A stretch of DNA of 64,000 nucleotides from Flaviramulus sp. BrNp1-15 (GCF_022259695.1 NZ_CP092099.1:2278471-2342470), one strand, 5' to 3'; shown: positions 36,886 through 45,728, numbered from the stretch's first letter. Numbers and translations: made by a program. Notes: generated by a model not told the origin, from the letters alone.

Positions 36886-37647
36886 TTAAATTGTTAATTG
36901 TAACCCATCATAAGCTAAAAACACATTTTTTGGTAATGTTTTTTCAACTTTGTCATGAAATCCTAATAAATGACTAATGTGCGTTAAATAAGCTTTTTCT
37001 GGATTTACTTTTTTTATAAATTCCAATGCTTCTTCTAAGTTAAAATGTGAACGGTGTGGCTCTATACGTAAAGCATTTACAACTAGAGTTTTTACACCTT
37101 TTAATTTTTCAATTTCTTTATTCTTAACGGTTTTCATGTCGGTTAAATATGCAAAATCTTTAAACCTAAAACCAAAAACCTGTAAATCGTCATGCTTACC
37201 ATTTATTGGAATTACCTCTAAATTCTTCAATTTAAACGGTTTATTCTTAATCTTGTTTATAATTACTGTTGGTGCCCCAGGATACTTATTTTCAGTTTCA
37301 AAAACATAATCAAAGCGTTTTTTTAATTGTTTTATTACTCGTTTGTGTCCGTAAATAGGGATATCACCTTGCCTAAAGTAAAACGGTCTAATATCATCAA
37401 AACCCAAAACATGGTCGGAATGTTCGTGTGTAAAAACAATACCATCAATCCGTTTACAACCAGATCGCAACATTTGATATCTAAAATCTGGCCCACAATC
37501 TACAACATAGGTAAAACCATCCCATTCAACCAAAACCGAAACTCGTAAACGTTTATCTTTTGGATTTTTACTCAAACAAACAGGATGATTACTTCCAATA
37601 ATTGGAATACCTTGCGATGTGCCTGTACCGAGAAAAGTAATTTTCAA
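36886..37647 (-). CDS. MBL-fold metallo-hydrolase (PhnP-like)
   Basis: 253 residues. The N-terminal FLGTGTSQGIPIIGSNHPVC is typical of the PhnP-like branch. The metal-binding motif is FTHEHSDHVLGFDDIRPF (HxHxDH), with later ligands in YVVDCGPDFR, KHDDLQVFG and AYLTHISHLLGFH. Relatives cleave cyclic phosphodiesters or act on small phosphoesters. The precise substrate in flavobacteria is not established. It leads a two-gene minus-strand unit and is divergent from the 491-residue conserved gene at 37739. Confidence 0.88.
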   Translation of the reverse strand: MKITFLGTGTSQGIPIIGSNHPVCLSKNPKDKRLRVSVLVEWDGFTYVVDCGPDFRYQMLRSGCKRIDGIVFTHEHSDHVLGFDDIRPFYFRQGDIPIYGHKRVIKQLKKRFDYVFETENKYPGAPTVIINKIKNKPFKLKNLEVIPINGKHDDLQVFGFRFKDFAYLTDMKTVKNKEIEKLKGVKTLVVNALRIEPHRSHFNLEEALEFIKKVNPEKAYLTHISHLLGFHDKVEKTLPKNVFLAYDGLQLTI

Positions 37648-37681
37648 ATAGCTAAGTTTTGAACAAAAATAAACTTATTTT

Positions 37682-37711
37682 TTTGTTTACTATACTTATT
37701 TGATACCTTTG
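37682..37711 (+). promoter_or_regulatory. Bacteroidota promoter (TTTG...N18...TACCTTTG)
   Basis: TTTG at 37682-37685 and TACCTTTG at 37704-37711 are separated by 18 bases. They match the Bacteroidota -33/-7 consensus and lie 27 bases before the start at 37739. Confidence 0.65.
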
Positions 37712-37738
37712 TACGCACAAGTATAACCTATATATGAT

Positions 37739-39214
37739 ATGGAAATTACCATAAAAGGAGACAAAGAATTTGATGACATCCCTTCTTTAAAATCGAAAGC
37801 TCTTCGCATTAACTTAAACGAAAATATTTACGGATCATTTGCTGAAATTGGAGCTGGACAAGAAACCTGTAGGCATTTCTTTAGAGCTGGAGGTGCCTCG
37901 GGGACTATCGCAAAGGCAATGTCTGCATACGATAAAGACTTTAGTGATGCTATTTATGGTGCAGAAGATGATGGCCGTTATGTAACTGAAGCTCGTTTAC
38001 GTAAAATGCTTACCCATGAAATGAACCTCATGGAAAATAGGTTAACACGCGATAAACACCCAAATAAAATATTTTTTACTTACGCTAATACCGTTGCTAC
38101 CATTGACTTTGCAAAACAGTACAAAGGCCATGGTTGGGTTGGTATAAAATATCAAATAGACGCTAAAGGTGGTTACAACGAAATTATTTTACATGTTCGT
38201 TTTAAAGAAACTGATGCACGATTACAGCAAGAAACACTAGGTATATTAGGTACAAATTTAATTTATGGGGCATTTTATAAGTATAACGTTCCAAAAAAAT
38301 TACTTCGCTATTTATATGATCATTTAGATAAAGATCAAGTAGAAATTGATACTATTAACTTTTCTGGTCCTGTTTTTAAAAATATAGATAACCGACTAAT
38401 GAGCTTACAGCTTGTTAAAAATGGCATGACCGATGCTGTAATGTTTGGACCAGATGGTACCAATGTATTGCCTGCAAAAGTGTTTTACAAAAAGAACATT
38501 TTAGCGCTTCGTGGAAGTTTCAGACCTGTAACTAAGGTAAATATGGCTATGTATGAGAAATCATATAACATGTTTATTAAAGAAAATAAAGTAGATAAAG
38601 ATAAAACGGTTGTTGTTTTTGAAATTACACTATCTAACTTGAGAGCCGAAGGTGAAATTGATGAACAAGATTTTATTGATAGAGCAGATTTATTATGCTC
38701 GTTAGGACAATCGGTAATGATATCTAATTTCCAGGAATATTTTAAAGTTGTAGAGTATTTTTCTAAATACTCTAAAGCAAGAATGGGATTAGCAATGGGT
38801 GTTAGCAATTTGGTTGATATTTTTGATGAAAAATACTATCGTCATATAAGCGGAGGAATTTTAGAAGCATTTGGTAAACTTTTCTTTAAAGACTTAAAAG
38901 TTTACTTATACCCTATGCTTGACCCTGAAACTGGTGAATTAATAAACAGTGAAAATTTAAAAGTATATCCACGTATGAAAGAATTGTACAAATTCTTTAA
39001 ATACAATGGTAAAGTGATTGATATTGACGATTATGATACAAGCATTATGTCAATCTTCTCACGAGAAATATTACGCATGATTTGTGAAGGAGAAGATGGT
39101 TGGGAAGATATGGTTCCTGAAGGAACGGCAGATTTAATTAAAGACTATCGTTTATTCGGTTATACTAGAAAACCTTTAACGCTTAGTAGAAGAAAAAAAT
39201 TAAGTAACAAATAA
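37739..39214 (+). CDS. Conserved flavobacterial protein of unknown function (491 residues)
   Basis: 491 residues, soluble, with no signal peptide or membrane helix. Characteristic segments are RINLNENIYGSFAEIGAGQE, FRAGGASGTIAKAMSAYDKD, THEMNLMENRLTRDKHPNKI, and TADLIKDYRLFGYTRKPLTL near the end. It looks like a conserved core protein of Bacteroidota. I cannot place it in a characterised family, and I recall conflicting automatic names for such proteins that the sequence does not support. Length and composition fit a cytoplasmic enzyme. It has a strong predicted promoter and its own bidirectional terminator, so it is monocistronic. Confidence 0.8.
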   Translation: MEITIKGDKEFDDIPSLKSKALRINLNENIYGSFAEIGAGQETCRHFFRAGGASGTIAKAMSAYDKDFSDAIYGAEDDGRYVTEARLRKMLTHEMNLMENRLTRDKHPNKIFFTYANTVATIDFAKQYKGHGWVGIKYQIDAKGGYNEIILHVRFKETDARLQQETLGILGTNLIYGAFYKYNVPKKLLRYLYDHLDKDQVEIDTINFSGPVFKNIDNRLMSLQLVKNGMTDAVMFGPDGTNVLPAKVFYKKNILALRGSFRPVTKVNMAMYEKSYNMFIKENKVDKDKTVVVFEITLSNLRAEGEIDEQDFIDRADLLCSLGQSVMISNFQEYFKVVEYFSKYSKARMGLAMGVSNLVDIFDEKYYRHISGGILEAFGKLFFKDLKVYLYPMLDPETGELINSENLKVYPRMKELYKFFKYNGKVIDIDDYDTSIMSIFSREILRMICEGEDGWEDMVPEGTADLIKDYRLFGYTRKPLTLSRRKKLSNK

Positions 39215-39247
39215 AAAAAGAGGCTGTTTAAAACAGCCTCTTTTTTT
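39213..39247. terminator. Strong bidirectional terminator
   Basis: GAGGCTGTTT (39220-39229) pairs with AAACAGCCTC (39231-39240), flanked by seven A and at least seven T. It serves the convergent 491-residue gene and the peroxiredoxin gene, whose stop codon lies at its right edge. Confidence 0.9.
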
Positions 39248-39699
39248 TATCCTAATATTTGAGCAGCGTGATCTTTCGTTTTTACTTTTTCAATAACACG
39301 CACAACAACTCCATTTTCATCAATTAAAAAGGTCATTCTATGAATACCATCATACTCTCTACCCATAAACTTTTTAGGTCCCCAAACTCCAAAAGCATTA
39401 ATAACAGTTTTATCTTCATCTGCTAAAAGCGGAAAAGGAAAATTATATTTATTTTTAAAATTAGATTGACGTTTTTCAGAATCGGCACTTACACCCAATA
39501 ACTCATAACCTTCCTCTTGTAAAACTTCATAATTATCTCTTAAATTGCAAGCTTCAACAGTACAACCTGGTGTACTAGCTTTTGGGTAGAAAAAAACAAT
39601 TAGCTTTTTTCCTTTATAATCATTTAGAGAAATCGTATTTCCTTGTTCATCTTTTGCCGTAAAATTTGGTACAGCATCACCTTGTTTTAGTGTATTCAT
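39247..39699 (-). CDS. bcp: Thioredoxin-dependent thiol peroxidase, BCP/PrxQ-type peroxiredoxin
   Basis: 150 residues from the ATG at 39699. A TTG eight codons upstream is in frame but lies upstream of the probable transcription start, so it is rejected. FFYPKASTPGCTVEACNLRD holds the peroxidatic Cys, and the C-x4-C spacing (CTVEAC) gives the BCP resolving Cys. Later conserved parts are ELLGVSADSEKRQSNFKNKY and THRMTFLID-like GIHRMTFLIDENG. The enzyme reduces hydrogen and organic peroxides in the cytoplasm with thioredoxin. It is divergent from nth with overlapping promoter regions. Confidence 0.93.
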   Translation of the reverse strand: MNTLKQGDAVPNFTAKDEQGNTISLNDYKGKKLIVFFYPKASTPGCTVEACNLRDNYEVLQEEGYELLGVSADSEKRQSNFKNKYNFPFPLLADEDKTVINAFGVWGPKKFMGREYDGIHRMTFLIDENGVVVRVIEKVKTKDHAAQILG

Positions 39700-39712
39700 A
39701 GTCTTAACTTTG
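39682..39712 (+). promoter_or_regulatory. Promoter of endonuclease III gene (TTG...N20...TAACTTTG)
   Basis: TTG at 39682-39684 and TAACTTTG at 39705-39712 with a 20-base spacer match the Bacteroidota consensus, 22 bases before the start at 39735. CAAAAATA at 39721-39728 is TATTTTTG on the other strand, a possible -7 box for the divergent peroxiredoxin gene. Confidence 0.6.
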
Positions 39713-39734
39713 ATTTTTAACAAAAATACGATTA

Positions 39735-40394
39735 ATGACTAAAAAAGAGAAGGTAAACTTTGTTATAAATACCTTAAATAAATTATACCCAGAGATTCCA
39801 ATTCCTTTAGACCATAAAGATCCATACACGCTACTTATCGCGGTTTTAATGTCTGCCCAAAGTACAGATGTTCGGGTAAACCAAATTACACCTTTGCTGT
39901 TTGAAAGAGCTGATAATCCATACGATATGGTAAAACTTACTGTGGAAGACATAAGAGAAATCATAAAACCCGTTGGATTGTCTCCTATGAAAAGTAAAGG
40001 TATTCATGGTTTATCAAAAATATTGATTGATAAGTATGATGGTAAAGTGCCTCAAACTTACGAAGCGCTTGAAGCTTTGCCTGCTGTTGGCCATAAAACA
40101 GCTGCAGTAGTTTTATCGCAAGCCTTTGGTATACCTGCTTTTCCAGTAGATACGCATATACACCGATTAATGTATAGATGGAATTTAAGTAATGGCAAAA
40201 ATGTGGTTCAAACCGAAAAAGATGCTAAGCGAATATTCCCTAAAGAATTATGGAACGATTTACATCTACAAATTATTTGGTATGGGCGCGAATATTCTCC
40301 AGCTAGAGGTTGGGATTTAGACAAAGATGTTATTACAAAAACCATTGGAAGGCAAACCGTTATAAACGATTATCTAAAAAAGAAAAAGTCCTGA
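39735..40394 (+). CDS. nth: Endonuclease III-like DNA glycosylase lacking the iron-sulfur cluster
   Basis: 219 residues. The helix-hairpin-helix EALPAVGHKTAAVVL carries the catalytic Lys121 and VDTHIHR the catalytic Asp139, so base-excision glycosylase/AP-lyase chemistry should be intact. The C-terminal region, which in E. coli Nth binds a 4Fe-4S cluster through C-x6-C-x2-C-x5-C, reads YGREYSPARGWDLDKDVITK with no Cys. I see no cysteine anywhere in the protein. It acts on oxidised pyrimidines in DNA. It ends inside its own terminator. Confidence 0.92.
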   Translation: MTKKEKVNFVINTLNKLYPEIPIPLDHKDPYTLLIAVLMSAQSTDVRVNQITPLLFERADNPYDMVKLTVEDIREIIKPVGLSPMKSKGIHGLSKILIDKYDGKVPQTYEALEALPAVGHKTAAVVLSQAFGIPAFPVDTHIHRLMYRWNLSNGKNVVQTEKDAKRIFPKELWNDLHLQIIWYGREYSPARGWDLDKDVITKTIGRQTVINDYLKKKKS

Positions 40395-40413
40395 TGATTA
40401 ATCAGGACTTTTT
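40383..40413. terminator. Intrinsic terminator after nth
   Basis: Arms 40383-40395 and 40401-40413 make a 13-bp perfect stem around GATTA with A- and T-runs at the ends. The stop codon of nth lies in the left arm. It can also serve the minus-strand small ORF that ends at 40420. Confidence 0.9.
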
Positions 40414-40419
40414 GAAAAC

Positions 40420-40569
40420 TTAGTTTAGAAGCGCTTCAAACTTCAATTTATTACAATTTATAACACTTAAAGCCTTAGAGTAATTTAGAAGAAAATTAAC
40501 CGTTTCTTCCTTCGGTTCTAGTTCGTTTGAATTTTGTAAAGATTTTTTTTCAGAGTAAAGTTTTGCCAT
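40420..40569 (-). CDS. Small 49-residue protein downstream of the ECF sigma factor
   Basis: A 49-codon ORF from an ATG at 40569, reading MAKLYSEKKSLQNSNELEPK at the N-terminus and NFLLNYSKALSVINCNKLKF near the C-terminus. It lies 56 bases after the sigma-factor stop on the same strand and ends just before the shared terminator, so it is probably co-transcribed. The KPE-type acidic middle and LLNYSKALS helix look like a real conserved small protein rather than random sequence, and I recall similar short ORFs in flavobacteria. The function is unknown. It could regulate the sigma factor, but nothing shows that. Confidence 0.65.
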   Translation of the reverse strand: MAKLYSEKKSLQNSNELEPKEETVNFLLNYSKALSVINCNKLKFEALLN

Positions 40570-40625
40570 TATTTTATGTTAAGGTTTATTTACACCAATA
40601 ACGCAGCAAAATTTACTTTATTGCA

Positions 40626-41210
40626 TTAATTTGTTAAAACTATATTATGCTTATCAATAATCTTGCGTAAATTAATTAACGCATAACGCATTCTACCCAA
40701 TGCCGTATTAATGCTAACCCCTGTTCTTTCTGATATTTCTTTAAAACTCATATCATTATAAATACGCATTAACAACACCTCTTTTTGGTCATCTGGAAGC
40801 TCATCAACTAATCGTCTAACATCATTTTCTACCTGTTCTTTAATAATCGTTTTTTCCGCATTTAAGCTCGTATCACTTAATACAGAAAAAATACTAAACT
40901 CACCAGTATTGTCAAATTTTGGCATTCTGTTATTCTTTCTAAAGAAATCTATTACCAAATTATGCGAAATTCGCATAACCCATGGTAAAAACTTACCTTC
41001 TTCGTTGTACGCACCACGTTTTAGTGTGCGAATAACTTTAATAAAAGTATCCTGAAAAATATCTTCAGCGATATCTCTATCATATACTTTCGAATAAATA
41101 AAGCTGTAAATTTTTTGTTTGTGTCTAATGATAAGAGTCTCTAAAGCTCCTTCATCTCCTTTAATATAGTTACTAACTAAAGTAGCGTCTGAAATAATTT
41201 CGTGTTGCAT
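40626..41210 (-). CDS. ECF-type RNA polymerase sigma-70 factor
   Basis: 194 residues. Region 2 is seen in YSKVYDRDIAEDIFQDTFIK and FLPWVMRISHNLVIDFFRKN. Region 4 is seen in VDELPDDQKEVLLMRIYNDM and FKEISERTGVSINTALGRMR. The arrangement matches flavobacterial ECF sigma factors without an adjacent anti-sigma gene. In its place a 49-residue ORF follows downstream. A probable promoter lies about 110 bases upstream, leaving a rather long leader. Target promoters cannot be predicted from this window. Confidence 0.92.
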   Translation of the reverse strand: MQHEIISDATLVSNYIKGDEGALETLIIRHKQKIYSFIYSKVYDRDIAEDIFQDTFIKVIRTLKRGAYNEEGKFLPWVMRISHNLVIDFFRKNNRMPKFDNTGEFSIFSVLSDTSLNAEKTIIKEQVENDVRRLVDELPDDQKEVLLMRIYNDMSFKEISERTGVSINTALGRMRYALINLRKIIDKHNIVLTN

Positions 41211-41318
41211 AACAATTACTTTTAATGCACAGAAGAAGTCCTTCTTTGCTTGGGGTTACATGTTTAAAAGTAATGTTCTGCTATAGGCGAGAGTTTGATT
41301 AATTGCTAATTACAAAGT

Positions 41319-41350
41319 CAAATATAACAACAATCGTTCCTAAAAAACAA
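41319..41350 (-). promoter_or_regulatory. Possible promoter of the ECF sigma factor gene
   Basis: On the minus strand TATATTTG (41326-41319) follows TTG (41350-41348) with a 21-base spacer, matching the Bacteroidota consensus. The leader to the ATG at 41210 would be about 100 bases. Confidence 0.45.
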
Positions 41351-41416
41351 AAAAATGCATGTTTTTTTAACATTTTATAGTTTCAATTCTCATTTTTTAA
41401 GCTGAACTACTTATAG

Positions 41417-41424
41417 TATCTTTG
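41417..41424 (+). promoter_or_regulatory. -7 box TATCTTTG of uvrA
   Basis: TATCTTTG fits TAnnTTTG and lies 23 bases before the uvrA start. No clear -33 TTG is present at standard distance, so strength is uncertain. Confidence 0.5.
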
Positions 41425-41447
41425 CTAAATTATTCGCTTTAAAGTCT

Positions 41448-44231
41448 ATGAATACTACTCTTACAGAAGTTAACCCTAAAGAAAATATCATCATAAAAGG
41501 TGCGAAATTGCACAATTTAAAAAATATTGATGTTGTTATACCTAGAAATAAATTAGTAGTTATTACCGGTTTATCGGGCTCAGGTAAATCCAGTTTAGCT
41601 TTCGATACGCTGTATGCTGAGGGCCAAAGACGCTATGTTGAAAGTTTATCGAGTTACGCACGTCAATTCTTAGGGCGTTTAAATAAACCAAAAGTAGATT
41701 ATATAAAAGGCATTGCTCCTGCCATAGCTATAGAACAAAAAGTTAACTCTACCAATCCGCGTTCAACCGTTGGTACAACTACAGAGATTTACGATTATTT
41801 AAAATTACTTTTTGCAAGAATTGGCAAAACCTACTCACCTGTTTCTGGAGACGAAGTGAAAAAAGATACGGTAACCGATGTTTTAAACCACTTAAAAACA
41901 TTTCCTGAAGGTGAAAAACTACTCTTGCTCGCTCCTATTTACTTAGAAGAAGGAAGAACTATTGAAGACAAACTTAAAGCATTACAGCAACAAGGTTATG
42001 CCAGAATAAAAGTTAATAATGACGTTGTTAGAATTGATGAGGCTAGTGATATTAATACTAAAGACAAAGTTTTACTAGTTGTTGATAGAATTATTACTAA
42101 AAATGACGAAGATTTTTTAAACAGACTTGCAGATGCAACTCAAACCGCATTTTTTGAAGGTAAAGGCGAATGCATCATAGAAACTTTAAAAGATAGCAAA
42201 CAGCGACATTTTAGTAATAAATTTGAATTGGATGGTATTAATTTTCTAGAACCAAATATTCATCTATTCAGTTTTAATAATCCTTATGGAGCTTGCCCAA
42301 AATGTGAAGGTTATGGCGATATTATTGGAATTGATGAAGATTTAGTTATTCCAAACACAGGACTTTCTATTTACGAAAACGCTATTTTTCCTTGGCGTGG
42401 CGAAAGCATGAGTTGGTATAGAGACCAATTGGTTAATAATTCTCATAAATTCGATTTTCCTATACACAAACCCTATTTTGAGTTAACTGATGCTCAAAAA
42501 CAACTTATTTGGGATGGTAATCAATATTTTGAAGGCTTAAACTCCTTTTTTGCAGAGTTAGAATCTAAAGCTTATAAAATTCAAAATCGTGTTATGTTAT
42601 CACGTTACCGCGGAAAAACAAAGTGTAAAGCTTGTAATGGAAAACGCTTACGTAACGAAGCTAACTATATTAAAATTGGTGGTGCTAATATTACAGATTT
42701 GGTAGAAATGCCATTAGATAAATTAGCTAATTTCTTTAATCAGTTAGAGTTAAACGATTACGACACAACAGTTTCAAACAGGTTGCTTAAAGAGATAAAT
42801 AACCGATTATCATTTTTAGCTAATGTTGGGTTAGATTATTTAACGCTAAACCGAAAATCTAACACACTTTCGGGTGGTGAAAGTCAGCGTATAAACCTTG
42901 CAACCTCCTTGGGAAGTAGCTTGGTTGGTTCTATGTATATCTTAGACGAACCTAGTATTGGCTTACATCCAAAAGATACAGAGCGATTAATTCTGGTTTT
43001 AAAACAATTACGCGATTTAGGAAATACTGTAATTGTTGTAGAACATGACGAAGATATTATGAAAGCTGCCGATAGCATTATAGATATTGGTCCAGAAGCT
43101 GGAACTTTTGGTGGGCACGTTGTAGCACATGGCACTTATGATGATATTCTAGCTTCAGAATCATTAACCGCTAAATACCTAAACGAAACTTTAAAAATTG
43201 AAGTCCCTAAAAAACGAAGATCCTCTAAATACCATGTAGATGTTTTAGGTGCTCGCGAAAATAATCTTAAAAACATCAATGTTAGTTTTCCTTTAGGGAT
43301 GCTAACCGTTATAACTGGTGTTTCCGGTAGCGGAAAAAGTACGTTGGTTAAAAAAATATTATATCCGGCGTTGCAAAAAAAGTTAACCGATTTTGGTGAT
43401 AAACCTGGTCAGTTTACAGCTTTAGAAGGCCATTTTACCAATGTAAAACATATAGAATATGTAGATCAAAATCCTATTGGTCGTTCATCACGTTCTAATC
43501 CGGTTACCTATATAAAAGCTTACGATGACATTCGCGCATTGTTTTCAAAACAAAAATTAAGCGCCATAAGAAACTACCAACCCAAGCATTTTAGTTTTAA
43601 TGTAGATGGCGGACGCTGTGAGACTTGTAAAGGCGAAGGTGAAGTAACTATTGAAATGCAATTTATGGCAGATGTGCATTTAGAATGTGAAACATGTAAA
43701 GGAAAACGCTTTAAAAAAGAAGTTCTGGAAGTTACTTTTGCAGATAAAAATATAGATGATATTCTAAATCTTACCATTGATGATGCCATTACTTTTTTTG
43801 AAGCTACCAAGCAAACAAAAATTAAAAACAAACTCCAACCATTGCAAGATGTTGGTTTAGGCTATGTTACTTTAGGCCAAAGCTCTTCTACCCTTTCTGG
43901 TGGCGAAGCTCAGCGTATAAAACTAGCTTCATTTTTAGGGAAAGGAACTAATAAAGATAAAGCTCTTTTTATTTTTGACGAACCTACTACTGGTCTTCAT
44001 TTTCATGATATTCAAAAATTATTAAAATCGTTTAATGCATTGATTGAAAATGGGCATTCCATTATTGTTGTAGAACATAATTTAGAACTTATTAAATGTG
44101 CAGACCATATTATTGATTTAGGCCCTAAAGGTGGTGAAACCGGTGGAAACCTTGTAGCTAGTGGCACACCAGAAGACATTGTAAAAGTTAAAGCGTCTGA
44201 AACCGGAAAATATTTAAAGGAAAAGTTATAA
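41448..44231 (+). CDS. uvrA: Excinuclease ABC subunit A
   Basis: 927 residues, full length for UvrA. Two ABC modules are present: Walker A GLSGSGKSS at 41-49 with signature LSGGESQRINLATSLGSS near 474, and Walker A GVSGSGKSTLVKKIL near 625 with LSGGEAQRIKLASFLGKG near 817. Zinc-finger cysteines are in CPKCEGYGDI with CKACNGKRL, and in CETCKGEGEV with CETCKGKRF. UvrA dimers scan DNA for bulky lesions and load UvrB for nucleotide excision repair. It has a -7 box and is followed 22 bases later by an AraC-type regulator, possibly by read-through. Confidence 0.97.
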   Translation: MNTTLTEVNPKENIIIKGAKLHNLKNIDVVIPRNKLVVITGLSGSGKSSLAFDTLYAEGQRRYVESLSSYARQFLGRLNKPKVDYIKGIAPAIAIEQKVNSTNPRSTVGTTTEIYDYLKLLFARIGKTYSPVSGDEVKKDTVTDVLNHLKTFPEGEKLLLLAPIYLEEGRTIEDKLKALQQQGYARIKVNNDVVRIDEASDINTKDKVLLVVDRIITKNDEDFLNRLADATQTAFFEGKGECIIETLKDSKQRHFSNKFELDGINFLEPNIHLFSFNNPYGACPKCEGYGDIIGIDEDLVIPNTGLSIYENAIFPWRGESMSWYRDQLVNNSHKFDFPIHKPYFELTDAQKQLIWDGNQYFEGLNSFFAELESKAYKIQNRVMLSRYRGKTKCKACNGKRLRNEANYIKIGGANITDLVEMPLDKLANFFNQLELNDYDTTVSNRLLKEINNRLSFLANVGLDYLTLNRKSNTLSGGESQRINLATSLGSSLVGSMYILDEPSIGLHPKDTERLILVLKQLRDLGNTVIVVEHDEDIMKAADSIIDIGPEAGTFGGHVVAHGTYDDILASESLTAKYLNETLKIEVPKKRRSSKYHVDVLGARENNLKNINVSFPLGMLTVITGVSGSGKSTLVKKILYPALQKKLTDFGDKPGQFTALEGHFTNVKHIEYVDQNPIGRSSRSNPVTYIKAYDDIRALFSKQKLSAIRNYQPKHFSFNVDGGRCETCKGEGEVTIEMQFMADVHLECETCKGKRFKKEVLEVTFADKNIDDILNLTIDDAITFFEATKQTKIKNKLQPLQDVGLGYVTLGQSSSTLSGGEAQRIKLASFLGKGTNKDKALFIFDEPTTGLHFHDIQKLLKSFNALIENGHSIIVVEHNLELIKCADHIIDLGPKGGETGGNLVASGTPEDIVKVKASETGKYLKEKL

Positions 44232-44253
44232 AATTAACATTATTGTTTTTTGT

Positions 44254-45084
44254 ATGGTATTTAATACTCACATTTTAAATAATTTACTAAGCAATTACGT
44301 TGAGTCTATTTTTCATTATAAAGATTTTAATCCAGATCATTCTATTGAGCGTGTTGTTCCTACAGGACATCTTTTTCTGATTTTTGAACTTGATGGTTTT
44401 AGCAGAAATACTTTTGATAACAACACCTTAAAACCAAAAAAATCTTTTACCAAAGTTTGGGTTTCTGGTATGCATAAAAACTATATTTCAATTTCTGCGC
44501 ATCAGAATTCCGAAATGTTAGTTGTACAATTTAAACCTTGTGGTAGTTACCCTTTTTTACAAATTCCTGTTGAAGAATTGAATGATAAAGTTATTCCTGC
44601 AGAAGAATTGTTTAGTGATGATATCTTACTTTTAAGAGATTCGCTTTTAAATCCAGAAACATCTTCTGATAAATTTAAAATCGTAGAAAATTGGTTATTA
44701 AGTAAGTTTGATGAAACTAAAACACCTCCGAAAGACCTAGTAAAAGCTATTGAAGAATTACGGGTAAATTCAAATAATAATCACAATCAAATCATTGAAA
44801 AATACCCAAATTCGCAGAAACATTTAATACATCAGTTTAAAAAATATATAGGTTTAACACCAAAACAACTTCATCGTGTTTTACGCTTTAACGATATTCT
44901 TCAAAAAATACAGCAAGAGCAACAAATAAGTTGGACAGAAATAGCCTATTTATGTGGTTTTTCAGATCAATCACACTTTATTAAAGAGTTTAAACACTTT
45001 TCGGGTTTTAACCCTAGTGAGTTTATAAAAAATGAATTTGATAAAGACCCACCTAATTTTTTTCCATTAGACAGAGAAGGTTAA
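44254..45084 (+). CDS. AraC-family transcriptional regulator
   Basis: 276 residues. The C-terminal double HTH is clear: IGLTPKQLHRVLRFNDILQK and ISWTEIAYLCGFSDQSHFIK, then EFKHFSGFNPSEF. The N-terminal 150 residues (HSIERVVPTGHLFLIFELDG, VWVSGMH-like region, VVQFKPCGSYPFLQI) form the cupin-like sensing domain seen in AraC proteins of Bacteroidota. It lies 22 bases after uvrA and 53 bases before the start of a secreted SRPBCC-like gene, which has its own -7 box. It may control that gene. The ligand is unknown. Confidence 0.88.
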   Translation: MVFNTHILNNLLSNYVESIFHYKDFNPDHSIERVVPTGHLFLIFELDGFSRNTFDNNTLKPKKSFTKVWVSGMHKNYISISAHQNSEMLVVQFKPCGSYPFLQIPVEELNDKVIPAEELFSDDILLLRDSLLNPETSSDKFKIVENWLLSKFDETKTPPKDLVKAIEELRVNSNNNHNQIIEKYPNSQKHLIHQFKKYIGLTPKQLHRVLRFNDILQKIQQEQQISWTEIAYLCGFSDQSHFIKEFKHFSGFNPSEFIKNEFDKDPPNFFPLDREG

Positions 45085-45115
45085 TTTTTTACAATCACAC
45101 TTATAAATTGTTTTA

Positions 45116-45123
45116 TAGCTTTG
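45116..45123 (+). promoter_or_regulatory. -7 box TAGCTTTG
   Basis: TAGCTTTG matches TAnnTTTG and lies 14 bases before the ATG at 45138. It also shows that the in-frame TTG at 45108 is upstream of transcription and is not the start. Confidence 0.55.
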
Positions 45124-45137
45124 TAAAAACACTAACC

Positions 45138-45728
45138 ATGAAACATTTTTTACTCACTACCGCTCTATTTTGTTCAGTTTTTCTTTGTACAAGCCAAAAT
45201 CAAATTAATGATATTGAAAAACGAGTCACTTCAAAAATAGATTCTACTTACACCTCAGAGCTTACTTTAATTCAGGAATTTATAGTAAACGTACCTGTAG
45301 ACTCTGTATTTACAGCATATTCAACCAAAAAAGGTTGGGAAAGTTGGGCAGTTGCCATAGCTGAAGTAGATTTTAAAATTAACGGTACCATTAAAACCAA
45401 TTACAATAAAGATGGCAAAATAGGTGATGCAACTACCATTTATTTGAATATAAAAAACCACGTACCTAATAAATTGATTACACTTCAAGCAGAATTAAGC
45501 GAACACTTTCCTGAGTTTATGAAAGCAGACGAAAAAAACCTATACAACATTATTTATTTTGAAGCTATTAATGATTCAACCACCAAAGTAACATCATATG
45601 GTATTGGGTATAAAAACAACCAAAAGTACAAGGCACTCATGAAGTTTTTTATAACCGGAAACGAAAAATCCTATATTAATTTAATTACTTATCTCGAAAC
45701 TGGAAAACCTGTTAAAATAGCGTATTAA
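45138..45728 (+). CDS. Secreted SRPBCC/AHSA1-like protein
   Basis: 196 residues from the ATG at 45138. The N-terminus is a Sec signal (HFLLTTALFCSVFLCTSQNQ). The mature part resembles an activator-of-Hsp90-ATPase/SRPBCC fold: IVNVPVDSVFTAYSTKKGWE with SWAVAIAEVDFKINGTIKTN, and KLITLQAELSEHFPEFM. These folds bind hydrophobic ligands, but a periplasmic location is unusual and no function is established. It follows an AraC-type regulator and overlaps the convergent DUF3667 gene by four bases. Confidence 0.72.
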   Translation: MKHFLLTTALFCSVFLCTSQNQINDIEKRVTSKIDSTYTSELTLIQEFIVNVPVDSVFTAYSTKKGWESWAVAIAEVDFKINGTIKTNYNKDGKIGDATTIYLNIKNHVPNKLITLQAELSEHFPEFMKADEKNLYNIIYFEAINDSTTKVTSYGIGYKNNQKYKALMKFFITGNEKSYINLITYLETGKPVKIAY

